This document shows positions 52,554-61,162 of a DNA stretch of 64,000 nt, piece by piece. Below the pieces are notes generated by a model that saw nothing but the letters and a program-made list of their open reading frames with translations, was not told where the DNA came from and did no database searches. A program made the translations under genes and the position numbers. The number at the start of each line of letters is the position of its first letter. Position 1 is the stretch's first letter. Location of the stretch: contig LDWW01000007.1 of NCBI GenBank assembly GCA_001045525.1, positions 62,001-126,000 of the forward strand, in the 5' to 3' direction. This stretch comes from Chitinispirillum alkaliphilum. Lineage in GTDB: Bacteria; Fibrobacterota; Chitinivibrionia; Chitinivibrionales; Chitinispirillaceae.

Positions 52554-55004
52554 CTATCTGGCACTGTTTATAGTAACAATCAATGCTACCAATGCGGATA
52601 GAAAGCCTGTGATCTTAAAAGCTGCATCTGCAGTTTCAACAAACATACGGTGTGGGTTGGTAAAGCTGATCTTTGTTGGCACTACCACAGCGTCTCCAGG
52701 CTCAAGCCTGACAGACCTGATTCTGGTCATACTGCTGTTTACAATGCTTCCATTCGCACGTATTATGTAGGTGTTTCTCTTATCTGCATTATTGTTATAT
52801 CCTCCGGCAGTCTGGATATAATGGGAAGCATAAGGGTTAGAGGTATCGAATTTAAATGTGGCAGGATTAATAACTTCACCCAGAACCGATATGGTATTCA
52901 TATTCTTTGGAATAAAAAGCTCATCCCCATCTTCCAGCGGAAAATCGTAATAATTTCTTCTCTGGGTTAAATCAATAAGAACTCTTCCCAAATTCTCATC
53001 GGAAGAGAATTTGTCTTGGGTTTCAAGCTGTTGTTTAAGAATAGCGGAAGGGTCTGAGCTTGTTCTTACCGCCATTTCTGCACCCATTCTCAAAATCTCC
53101 TCTTCCATACTACTTCTGTAATCTTCCATTCTCCGTTTACGAAATTCTTTTACAGACTGACGAGTGAAAACAGCTGCAGCCAGGTGGGCTTCTTCCCGAA
53201 AACCACCCGCTCTCTCTATGAGTTCACCCAGCGTTTCATCATCAAAAATTATATAGGTACCCGGATAAACAAACTGCCCACTGAGAGTAACAGATTGCAC
53301 ACTGTTCCAGTTTCTTCTCTGCCGCACAAAAACCCTGTCTCCGGATTGAAGCAGGTAATTGTGTCCATTTGTGTTATTCATAACATCAGAGACAGAAAAA
53401 TCCAGCTTGCTGGTAATAACATTCTCCTCACTGAATTCCCTTCGATATAATTCACCCCTGCGGGTACTTGCTGACTCGTTTAAGCCTCCCGCCAAAAGTA
53501 TAAGATCCCGGATCGTCATGTTTTCAAAAAGATTATACTCCCCGGGAGTTATTACAGCTCCTTCAATTTTTACTCTTCGGGGTGGAACAAAATGGGTCTC
53601 ATGATAAATCACAACTTCATCATGTTCTTGGAGGCGGAGATTATCCCCGCTGTTTTTGTTGCGGAAGATGGAATCGAGATTAAAGGATATTATTTCTCTG
53701 TTTTGAGAAGAGTGAGTTTTTCTGAGAATCACTCCATATTCAAGATAGGACTGAGGGAGGAGGGATTCTCTGTTAGGTAAGAGATCGCTGATTTTCATCC
53801 CATCACGGAACTGGTATAAGCCGGGTCTGAGTACATTACCGTTTAACCGTACTGAGTTTCTGTTTTGAACCACTATGGGGAAAATTTTAACAATATCTCC
53901 ATCTTTTACCAGAAAGTCGGGCATGGAGGTGGAGGATGAATCTAAATCCAGAATAGTCTGAAAACTGTTTTCAAAAAATCTTTCAATTTGAATACGGTTT
54001 GTATAAGCTGCAGGAGTGATTCCGCCTGCAAGCTCCAGAACTTCCGATAAAGGTGTGGGACCCAAAAGTTCATACAAGGCACTTCTTCTGACATTACCCG
54101 CTACAGCAGCCATCTGTTTTACCATTGGTACAAAAATGACATCCCCGGGCTGGAGTCTGAGATTGGAATTATCCTCTCCCGAGAGTAAAAAGTCGTAGAA
54201 ATCGATTCGGGAAACAAGCCTTCCGTTTCGACGCAGCTCAATATTTCGCAAAGAGCCATGTTCGGTGATTCCTCCGGCGGTGAATATGGCATTAAGTATA
54301 CTGGTTAAGGAGTTTACATTATAAGACCCGGGAGATTTAACTTCCCCTACTATGAAAATCCCAATCGGGCGAAGTTCGCCCATTGACACATTTACATTAA
54401 CCCCATCAATTTGACCAATCTTCTCAGATATGTTGTTCTTTACGGTCTCAAAGCTCATACCTGCCGCTCGAACTGGACCAAAACGGGGAATTATAATCGA
54501 GCCCTCACGGTTGACCCTTACCCTGTATTCCTCATTTACTCTGCCCCACATATGAATAAGGATCTCATCCCCGGTACGAAGGGGGTAATCGAGGGGAACA
54601 GAACTGTAATCGCTTGTATTTATATGAGATAAACGGGAAGAGGAAAAAATATCGTATCCATAAACTGGTATGTTTGCAAGCAGCGTTTCAGGCTCAACAA
54701 GCTCGTTGCGTAGCATTTTCTGGTACACTGATGATCGTGGAAAACGGGAAAGATCATCAGTACCGTCCTCTTCTCTGACATATTTGGAATCGACGAGTTG
54801 GGTTTCTGCACCTGTGTTATTGCCAGAGTGGTTGATTATCTGATTTGGGAGAAAGTTCTGAAGACTGGAGGGAGAAGCGGTTTGATTTTGAGAGAGGCTT
54901 TGTTCGTCCTGTAGCTGTTTCAAAAGAGCAGGGGAGAGGTTCTGCTGAGCTGCTGAAACTCTTAGTAGAATGAGAACAGCAAAGCAGAACAATCCTCTGT
55001 TCAT
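52554..55004 (-). CDS. Wza-like polysaccharide export protein with multiple SLBB domains
   Basis: An 816-residue protein with a signal peptide (1-19). A poly_export domain near residues 130-210 (YPLRTGDEILIHMWGRVNEEYRV, SIIIPRFGPVRAAGMSF) is followed by at least five SLBB units, seen as IFIVGEVKSPGSYNV, VRLNGNVLRPGLYQF, VKIEGAVITPGEYNLF, VTLSGQFVYPGTYII and ISVLGEVINPATFKF. It ends in a C-terminal hydrophobic helix. It is much larger than E. coli Wza (about 380), like export proteins of Bacteroidota and related phyla. It is probably the outer-membrane channel for the polysaccharide. It starts five bases after the nucleotide-sugar dehydrogenase stop. Confidence 0.9.
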   Translation of the reverse strand: MNRGLFCFAVLILLRVSAAQQNLSPALLKQLQDEQSLSQNQTASPSSLQNFLPNQIINHSGNNTGAETQLVDSKYVREEDGTDDLSRFPRSSVYQKMLRNELVEPETLLANIPVYGYDIFSSSRLSHINTSDYSSVPLDYPLRTGDEILIHMWGRVNEEYRVRVNREGSIIIPRFGPVRAAGMSFETVKNNISEKIGQIDGVNVNVSMGELRPIGIFIVGEVKSPGSYNVNSLTSILNAIFTAGGITEHGSLRNIELRRNGRLVSRIDFYDFLLSGEDNSNLRLQPGDVIFVPMVKQMAAVAGNVRRSALYELLGPTPLSEVLELAGGITPAAYTNRIQIERFFENSFQTILDLDSSSTSMPDFLVKDGDIVKIFPIVVQNRNSVRLNGNVLRPGLYQFRDGMKISDLLPNRESLLPQSYLEYGVILRKTHSSQNREIISFNLDSIFRNKNSGDNLRLQEHDEVVIYHETHFVPPRRVKIEGAVITPGEYNLFENMTIRDLILLAGGLNESASTRRGELYRREFSEENVITSKLDFSVSDVMNNTNGHNYLLQSGDRVFVRQRRNWNSVQSVTLSGQFVYPGTYIIFDDETLGELIERAGGFREEAHLAAAVFTRQSVKEFRKRRMEDYRSSMEEEILRMGAEMAVRTSSDPSAILKQQLETQDKFSSDENLGRVLIDLTQRRNYYDFPLEDGDELFIPKNMNTISVLGEVINPATFKFDTSNPYASHYIQTAGGYNNNADKRNTYIIRANGSIVNSSMTRIRSVRLEPGDAVVVPTKISFTNPHRMFVETADAAFKITGFLSALVALIVTINSAR

Positions 55005-55009
55005 TTTTT

Positions 55010-56248
55010 TTAGTCCATCGCTTGTTTAATGTCGTAGAAAATTCCGTTTTCTGTGAGAAACTGATTTAGTTCATGACGGTTTTGTATGAAAATATCGTGC
55101 TTTACAGCCAGTAAAACGGCTTCATACTTTGAGTGTTCAGGTGAGGAGATTAAATCCAATCCATACTCCTGCTTTACATCTTCGGGTGGAGCAACAGGAT
55201 CCCACACATCTGTTTGAATGCCGAAGTCGTTGAGTTCGTTGATTATATCGATAACTCTTGAATTGCGTATGTCCGGTACGTTCTCTTTGAAGGTTATACC
55301 AAGTATAAGAACCTTTCCGTTCATGACATTCAACTTGTGGTGAATCATCTTTTTAATCAATTCTCTGGCAAAGTAGCGTCCCATTGCATCGTTAATTCTT
55401 CTGCCTGCCATAATGATCTGAGGATGATGCCCGATTTCCTCTGCTTTGTAGGCAAGATAGTAGGGATCCACACCGATGCAGTGTCCACCCACAAGCCCTG
55501 GTTCGAAGGGGAGAAAATTCCACTTTGTTCCGGCCGCTTCAAGAACATCTTTGGTAGAGATTTCCATTTTATCGAAAATTATTCTAAGCTCATTCATCAG
55601 AGCGATATTGATATCTCTCTGAGTGTTTTCAATCACTTTAGCCGCTTCTGCAACTTTAATGGATTTTGCTTTATGCACCCCTGCCCTGATAACAGCGCTA
55701 TACACCTGACTTACTTTTTCTAATGTTTCTTCCGTATCGCCGGAGACCACTTTTTTTATGGTTGCCACTGTGTTTACCTTGTCTCCGGGATTGATTCTTT
55801 CAGGTGAATATCCAACGAAAAAATCTTCTTTCCATCTCATGCCGGAATTTTTTTCCAGTATAGGAATACACTCATCTTCTGTGACACCTGGATATACAGT
55901 AGACTCATATACAACTATAGAACCCTTTTGCAGATTCGATCCCACAGTTTCTGATGATCCGTAGAGAGGAGTAAGATCGGGTTTGTTATGATTGTCGATA
56001 GGGGTTGGAACTGCGACAATAATAAACTGACAATCTTTGATTACCGCAGGATCGGCAGAGAAATGAATTTTTCTCTCCTTAAGCTCCTGAGATGATGTTT
56101 CTCCGTTAGGATCGACTCCGCTTATAAGAGCATTGACTCTTTTTTGGTTTATATCGAATCCTGAAACATTGAAAAACTTCGCCAGCTCTACTGCAAGTGG
56201 CAACCCAACATAACCCAACCCAACAACACAGATATTCGGTTTATACAT
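55010..56248 (-). CDS. UDP-sugar 6-dehydrogenase (TviB/WecC type)
   Basis: A 412-residue NAD-dependent four-electron oxidoreductase. The N-terminal dinucleotide motif is VGLGYVGLPLAVELAK. The middle domain has YSPERINPGDK. The catalytic cysteine C257 is in GGHCIGVDPYYLAYKA, and GHHPQIIMAGRRINDAMG follows. The pattern is closer to UDP-GlcNAc/UDP-ManNAc dehydrogenases (TviB, WecC) than to UDP-glucose dehydrogenase, so the product is probably a UDP-N-acetylhexosaminuronic acid. AGAGGAG precedes the ATG. It lies directly ahead of the Wza-like gene. Confidence 0.9.
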   Translation of the reverse strand: MYKPNICVVGLGYVGLPLAVELAKFFNVSGFDINQKRVNALISGVDPNGETSSQELKERKIHFSADPAVIKDCQFIIVAVPTPIDNHNKPDLTPLYGSSETVGSNLQKGSIVVYESTVYPGVTEDECIPILEKNSGMRWKEDFFVGYSPERINPGDKVNTVATIKKVVSGDTEETLEKVSQVYSAVIRAGVHKAKSIKVAEAAKVIENTQRDINIALMNELRIIFDKMEISTKDVLEAAGTKWNFLPFEPGLVGGHCIGVDPYYLAYKAEEIGHHPQIIMAGRRINDAMGRYFARELIKKMIHHKLNVMNGKVLILGITFKENVPDIRNSRVIDIINELNDFGIQTDVWDPVAPPEDVKQEYGLDLISSPEHSKYEAVLLAVKHDIFIQNRHELNQFLTENGIFYDIKQAMD

Positions 56249-56421
56249 TAAAATGCTCCTCTAAGGTGACTTTTATTTTTTCTGATGATCACCTCCACTA
56301 TTCCCCCTTTTTCTGTAAGCAATAGTTCTGCCATAAAGAAGAGCGGCTCCAGATTCTCAGCAGTAGAGACAAGAGCTCAGAAGAGTGAAAATCAGAAATA
56401 TTTATCAATTTAAAAGTTAAA

Positions 56422-57381
56422 TTATCGGACAGCTTTATCAAAATAGAAATTTTTGTACCAGGAAACAAAGTTCTCAACACCCTTATCGATGTTGGTCTTA
56501 GGTTCATACCCCAGCTTTCTGATCTTTTGAATATCGGCTAACGTAGCAGGGACGTCTCCTGGCTGCATCGGAAGAAAATTAAGTCGGGCTTTTTTACCGG
56601 TGCTCTTTTCAATCTCTTTTATGAAGTCAAGCAGTTCCTCGGCCCTGTCATTGCCTATGTTATATACTTCACAAGGCTTGGGATTATCAACTACCCTCAT
56701 TATACCTTCAACGATGTCATCGATATAGGTAAAATTTCTGACCATTTTACCATTGTTGAAAACATCAATAGGTTTTTCTTCAAGAATAGCTTTTGTGAAA
56801 AGAAAAAGGGCCATATCCGGTCTGCCCCAGGGTCCGTATACGGTAAAGAACCTCAAACCAGAGCAGTTCAGCCCATAGAGATGACTGTAACAGCTTGCTA
56901 CCAGTTCATTGGAACGTTTTGTTGCTGCGTAAAGAGAAATCGGGGATTCTACAGCATCCGTTTCGGAAAAAGGAAGCTTGGTATTGGATCCGTATACAGA
57001 CGAGGATGAAGCGTAGACAAAATTTTTGACTTTATTGTGGCGGGCAAGTTCGATCATGCTTAGGAAGCCCTCATTGTTTGATTTCTGGTAGGCAAAGGGA
57101 TGGCTGATCGAATATCTGACTCCGGCCTGAGCTGCAAGATGACACACAAGTTTGGGGTTATGTTTTCTGAATATCTCACTGAGCCCTTCATAGTCACAGA
57201 TATCGTGTCTGTAAAATACAAATGATTCATACTGACTTAACATCTCAAGACGCTTCTCTTTAAGAGAGGGATCGTAGTAGGAATTGACATTGTCTACTCC
57301 TATAACAGTTTCTCCCTTTTTCAGATAGTTAAGGCTTAGGTGAAACCCGATAAAACCTGCAACTCCAGTAATAAGAATCAT
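56422..57381 (-). CDS. NAD-dependent nucleotide-sugar epimerase
   Basis: A 319-residue extended SDR protein: NAD motif GVAGFIGFHLS near the N terminus, SSSVYG at 126-131 and catalytic Y151-AATK. VDNVNSYYDPSLKEKRLEML and the FTVYGPWGRPDMALFLF segment are characteristic of UDP-glucuronate 4-epimerases. Given the adjacent hexosaminuronate-type dehydrogenase, a UDP-GlcNAcA/GalNAcA epimerase (TviC-like role) is also possible. The gene overlaps the FtsE-like gene by four bases, hence coupled translation. Confidence 0.88.
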   Translation of the reverse strand: MILITGVAGFIGFHLSLNYLKKGETVIGVDNVNSYYDPSLKEKRLEMLSQYESFVFYRHDICDYEGLSEIFRKHNPKLVCHLAAQAGVRYSISHPFAYQKSNNEGFLSMIELARHNKVKNFVYASSSSVYGSNTKLPFSETDAVESPISLYAATKRSNELVASCYSHLYGLNCSGLRFFTVYGPWGRPDMALFLFTKAILEEKPIDVFNNGKMVRNFTYIDDIVEGIMRVVDNPKPCEVYNIGNDRAEELLDFIKEIEKSTGKKARLNFLPMQPGDVPATLADIQKIRKLGYEPKTNIDKGVENFVSWYKNFYFDKAVR

Positions 57382-58076
57382 AAATGTGCTCCGGTAAATT
57401 TAGGTTTAACAGTGCTGTCGGCACCTTTTATCAGTTTGCCTCTTGAAAGCTCTATGAGCCTGTAGTGGTAGGGCTCAATGAGTTTCATGTCATGTGTGGA
57501 CATTATTACTGTAGTGCCCCAGGAGTTGATGGTCTGGAGGAGTTGAAAAATCTCCTGAGACACCTGCTGATCGATATTTCCTGTTGGCTCATCGGCGATA
57601 AGCAGCCACGGATCATTGACAATAGCTCTTGCAATGGTTACACGCTGCTGTTCACCTCCGGAGAGTTGGCAGGGGTAGTTGGAACATTTGTGGCTCAGGC
57701 CAGTTTGAGCAAGTACCTGGAAAACTTTTCTTTTTACCTCTTTTTCCGGTTTTCCCGTTACTCTGAGAGCAAAGGCAACATTGTGGTAGATGTTTCTGTC
57801 GTGAAGAAGTCTGAAATCCTGAAACACTATACCCATCTTGCGCCTGAGAAAGGGAAGATCTTTGTGCCTGATGCTGTTTGAATCGTACCCGCAGGCAAAG
57901 ACCTGTCCCGAAGTTGGAAACTCTTCCATATAGATATGTTTGAACAAGGTAGTTTTACCGGCTCCACTTGCACCCGTAAGGAAAACAAATTCACCTTTAT
58001 CTATGGTAAAAGAGACATCATGAAGAGCCTGGTATCTTCCCTCGTATTCTTTGGTTACATGAGAAAACTCTATCAT
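57378..58076 (-). CDS. FtsE-like ABC transporter ATPase
   Basis: A 232-residue ATP-binding protein: Walker A GASGAGKT (35-42), Q-loop [12 protein letters not shown], signature LSGGEQQRV, Walker [13 protein letters not shown], and H-loop STHDM. The VFQDFRLL stretch and the length fit FtsE, the ATPase of the FtsEX divisome/cell-wall hydrolase regulator. No ftsX-like membrane gene is next to it; its neighbours are a methyltransferase and a sugar epimerase, both overlapping by four bases. Its permease must be elsewhere, or it has taken a new partner. Confidence 0.85.
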   Translation of the reverse strand: MIEFSHVTKEYEGRYQALHDVSFTIDKGEFVFLTGASGAGKTTLFKHIYMEEFPTSGQVFACGYDSNSIRHKDLPFLRRKMGIVFQDFRLLHDRNIYHNVAFALRVTGKPEKEVKRKVFQVLAQTGLSHKCSNYPCQLSGGEQQRVTIARAIVNDPWLLIADEPTGNIDQQVSQEIFQLLQTINSWGTTVIMSTHDMKLIEPYHYRLIELSRGKLIKGADSTVKPKFTGAHL

Positions 58077-58816
58077 TGGGCATCAGACTTTCTAAGCAGA
58101 AAGTGAACTCTTTCGGAGCGGGAGTTATATCTTTTAAACGAATATTGATCATAAATCCCAACTACCTGAAAAAGATTACGCGGGATCATCTTTTCAATCC
58201 CCTCAACAGAAAAAATTTTTTGTCTGTGAGATTCTTTATACTTATGAAAAAGCTCAGGCTGAGATTCTGACCTTTTGAAAATAGTAAAGTCATTATGCTG
58301 AATGGAATTTATTTCATTGAAATAGCTGTGGCGAATAAGGGAAAAGTCATCGTACTCCTCGAAATCGGTAAACTCCCTGAAATATCTTCTGGAATTGATC
58401 TGTGTTGTAATATCGAAGAGAAAAAAGCCCCCGTGCGAGAGTATTGAGCTTACCTGATTGAAAAGCCTGGTGTAATCAGGTTTTGCATGCAGATAGTTGA
58501 TTCCATCGTAGAGGAAAATAACAAGGTCAAATTTGTTTTTGAGAGCGAGATTTCTGGAGTCGCAGCAGCAAAGCGGCAGGGATCTTTTGTGATTTGCCAC
58601 CCTGCACATGTTGAAAGAGAGGTCGGATCCGGTGTAGTTGAATCCTTTTTTTCTTAGCTTGTGGCCCAAAGTTCCGGTACCGGCACCAATTTCGAAAATA
58701 CGGCAATTTTTTAAACTGTATTTCTTAATGACACGTTCAATCAGCTCAAGCCATTCGTTGTAATTGACATGACTCATCAAACGGTCATATACAGGTGCCA
58801 GCGCCTCATATTGCAT
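58073..58816 (-). CDS. class I SAM-dependent methyltransferase
   Basis: About 247 residues. Motif I reads RIFEIGAGTGTLG near residue 45, then YTGSDLSFNM, and LVIFLYDGINYL as the post-motif strand. The opening MQYEALAPVYDRLMSHVNYNEW is typical of small-molecule methyltransferases in this fold. The substrate is unknown; with ftsE and sugar-nucleotide genes around, a glycan or lipid-linked substrate is conceivable. The ATG follows AAGGA and lies just after the SurA-like stop; a longer frame overlapping that gene is disfavoured. Confidence 0.8.
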   Translation of the reverse strand: MQYEALAPVYDRLMSHVNYNEWLELIERVIKKYSLKNCRIFEIGAGTGTLGHKLRKKGFNYTGSDLSFNMCRVANHKRSLPLCCCDSRNLALKNKFDLVIFLYDGINYLHAKPDYTRLFNQVSSILSHGGFFLFDITTQINSRRYFREFTDFEEYDDFSLIRHSYFNEINSIQHNDFTIFKRSESQPELFHKYKESHRQKIFSVEGIEKMIPRNLFQVVGIYDQYSFKRYNSRSERVHFLLRKSDAQ

Positions 58817-58821
58817 ATGGA

Positions 58822-60114
58822 TCAGATCCTTATATCGATAAAAGTATCCTGTCGCCAGCTCTCCACTTTCTCTATTAGTTTTTTTCTGGCTTTGTACTCT
58901 CTGCATTGCTCAGCAATAACAGAGTAGTCGTCTTCAAGAGACAATTTTCTGGAATCTGCTGTGTCTTCAACACGATAAATGGAAATGGTGTTTTGCTCAA
59001 CAACCGGCTCTGTTATCTGTCCCTTTTCAAGGTCACGCACTGCAGATCTAACCGAAGAAGGCAGATCTGAGAGGGTGGACCATCCCATATTGCCGCCTCT
59101 GTCTCTTGTAATTCTGTCGGTACTGTACTCTCTTACTGCCTGAGAAAACTCTTCGGATGACTGAGCTGATTGCCTGATAGAATCGAGTTTGGATGTAATT
59201 TTCCCCACCTCTTCTTCATCGGGTGCAACTTTCAGAAAAATCTGTCTTACCCTCACACCACGATCTCTTTTTTCAAGGACTTCAATTATGTGGTATCCAA
59301 GTCTGGTCCTGAATGGTTGACTGATTTGCCCAACCGGAAGATTAAATGCCCTGTCCTCAAAAGCCCTTTCCGAAATAGTACCCTTTGAGATGAGACCCAG
59401 TTCGCCTCCGGCTGATGCTTCAGGTCCTTCTGAGTATTCCCGTGCCAGTGCGTCGAAATCCCCACCATTGATCAGCTGTTGGCGAATATCATGAATTTTG
59501 GTGAAAACAGCTTCCTCAAGCTCATCACTTGGTTTTACTGAAAGGGAGAGTTTTGACAGCTGAATGCTTTGTCCAAACTGAGGAAGTTTGTCCTGGTATT
59601 TTTCGTAAAATCTCTCAACATCGCGTCTGGTTACATTCAGAGAGTGATACACAAACTGCTGCATTCTTTGCTGAATCAATTGTTCTCTGATGGCTTCTCT
59701 CATTTCGGCACGAAACTGGGGCAATGTAGTACCCTGCTGGTTTTTGAGTTCTCTTTCCAGTTGGCTGAGAGTGATATTGTTTTGCTGCAGAATCGTGGAT
59801 ATATGGTTGTTAAGTGCACCTTCAACTTCTTCGTCGCTGATGGCAAGGGTTGAGTCCCTTTTTGCATTGACCAAAAGAACCTTGTTGTTGATAAGGTCCT
59901 CGAGAACTTCAGAGCGAAACTGTTCCATGTCAAAATCGGGAGTTTCATGGAGGCGCATCTGCTCCATGCGCATCATTGTGAAGGCTTCAAGCTCCGAAAT
60001 AAGAATGACTTCATCACCAACTACAGCAGCGATTCCATCCAGAAGCTGTGGATTGGCCATGGATGAACCGGCAAAAATCATGGTGGCAGCAAGTATTGAC
60101 GACAAAAGTTTCAT
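58822..60114 (-). CDS. SurA-like periplasmic chaperone/peptidyl-prolyl isomerase
   Basis: A 430-residue exported protein with a signal peptide (1-20, ending SSMA). The N-terminal chaperone part contains LLDGIAAVVGDEVILISELEAF and a SurA_N helix bundle. The first parvulin domain is near 195-290 (ALAREYSEGPEASAGGELGLISKG...GYHIIEVLEK) and a second, less typical one is near 295-390 (FSQAVREYSTDRITRDRGGNMGW). It helps outer-membrane proteins fold. It follows a second PpiC-type lipoprotein gene by about 60 bases and precedes the methyltransferase by five. Confidence 0.9.
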   Translation of the reverse strand: MKLLSSILAATMIFAGSSMANPQLLDGIAAVVGDEVILISELEAFTMMRMEQMRLHETPDFDMEQFRSEVLEDLINNKVLLVNAKRDSTLAISDEEVEGALNNHISTILQQNNITLSQLERELKNQQGTTLPQFRAEMREAIREQLIQQRMQQFVYHSLNVTRRDVERFYEKYQDKLPQFGQSIQLSKLSLSVKPSDELEEAVFTKIHDIRQQLINGGDFDALAREYSEGPEASAGGELGLISKGTISERAFEDRAFNLPVGQISQPFRTRLGYHIIEVLEKRDRGVRVRQIFLKVAPDEEEVGKITSKLDSIRQSAQSSEEFSQAVREYSTDRITRDRGGNMGWSTLSDLPSSVRSAVRDLEKGQITEPVVEQNTISIYRVEDTADSRKLSLEDDYSVIAEQCREYKARKKLIEKVESWRQDTFIDIRI

Positions 60115-60175
60115 ATGTTCTCCCTAAGAGGTTATCGGCTACGTAAGAAAAAGGCCTGTATGGTCAAGTTCTGAA

Positions 60176-61042
60176 TTATTCCTGAATTTTTTTGTTTGTA
60201 CCTGGAATAAGGTCAAAGTTAAATTCCACATTGGTTTTGAGACGCAGCTCTGAGAGCATACGTTCCGCTTCCTGTTTCTGTTTCTTATTAGACAGGTAAT
60301 CAATAATATTGTCCTTTACCTCTTCAAATGTGGAGATTTCATCTTTTTCATAGTGACCCACAAGGTTCAGGATATGAAAACCTGATTCAGTCTGAATCGG
60401 TCTTGAAATGGAATTATCTGACATGTTCCTGAGAGCACGGCTGATAATCGGGGGTAGATTATCCAGAGGCAGAAACAGAGTGTCAAGATGTTTGTACGCA
60501 AGCTCATCTGAGTTTGCTTCGGCTATTTCTACAAAATTTTCGCTGTTCATGGTGCGTCTGACTTCGTGAGCCGTGGCAAGGTCGTAAGTGACTATTTCCA
60601 GGAATTTAACCATATCCTGCTCTCTTATAAAACGTTCCCTGTTGTTTTCGTAGTACTCGAGAATAGTACTCTCATTGAGTAAATTATTTTGTGCCCTGAT
60701 TGTGCTGCGGCTTATCATCTCTGCTGATAAGAGGTTCTTCTTCATTCGTTCGAGGCGCTCTTTAATTTCCTCTTCCCTGTGAATTCTTTTTTTAAGCGCC
60801 TCCTGATATAGAAGCTCTGTATCCATCCACTGGCGGATGTAGCTTATATTCTGCTCACGTGTAATCTGGTCACTTAGTTCAGGAGGCATACTCGCTTTCA
60901 GATCATCCAGGGTTAGAACTGCATTTCCCACTCTGGCTATAACGGGACTTTCGGGCTCATTGCTGCAACTATTAAGAAACAGAATCGAGAAAACTGTGCC
61001 TGAAATGACGGATAAATTTTTAAAAAGTGATCGTCTGATCAT
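60176..61042 (-). CDS. PpiC-type parvulin-family lipoprotein
   Basis: A 288-residue lipoprotein: lipobox LNSCS near residues 24-28, then PVIARVGNAVLTLDDLKASMP, a SurA_N-like helical region (YIRQWMDTELLYQEALKKRI), and a parvulin-like domain with SGFHILNLVGHY near the end. The isomerase core is shorter and lacks some typical residues, so catalysis is uncertain and it may be a pure chaperone. It lies between mfd and the SurA-like gene on the same strand. Confidence 0.85.
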   Translation of the reverse strand: MIRRSLFKNLSVISGTVFSILFLNSCSNEPESPVIARVGNAVLTLDDLKASMPPELSDQITREQNISYIRQWMDTELLYQEALKKRIHREEEIKERLERMKKNLLSAEMISRSTIRAQNNLLNESTILEYYENNRERFIREQDMVKFLEIVTYDLATAHEVRRTMNSENFVEIAEANSDELAYKHLDTLFLPLDNLPPIISRALRNMSDNSISRPIQTESGFHILNLVGHYEKDEISTFEEVKDNIIDYLSNKKQKQEAERMLSELRLKTNVEFNFDLIPGTNKKIQE

Positions 61043-61162
61043 TTATGGTTCCTTCCACTGAGAAAAATAGCGCGATCAAAAAGCAAGTTACTTATAAAAC
61101 CTTACAGGTTTTTAAAAATATATGATGTAACGGGTTGGAATCTATTTCTGACACCCCACTCC

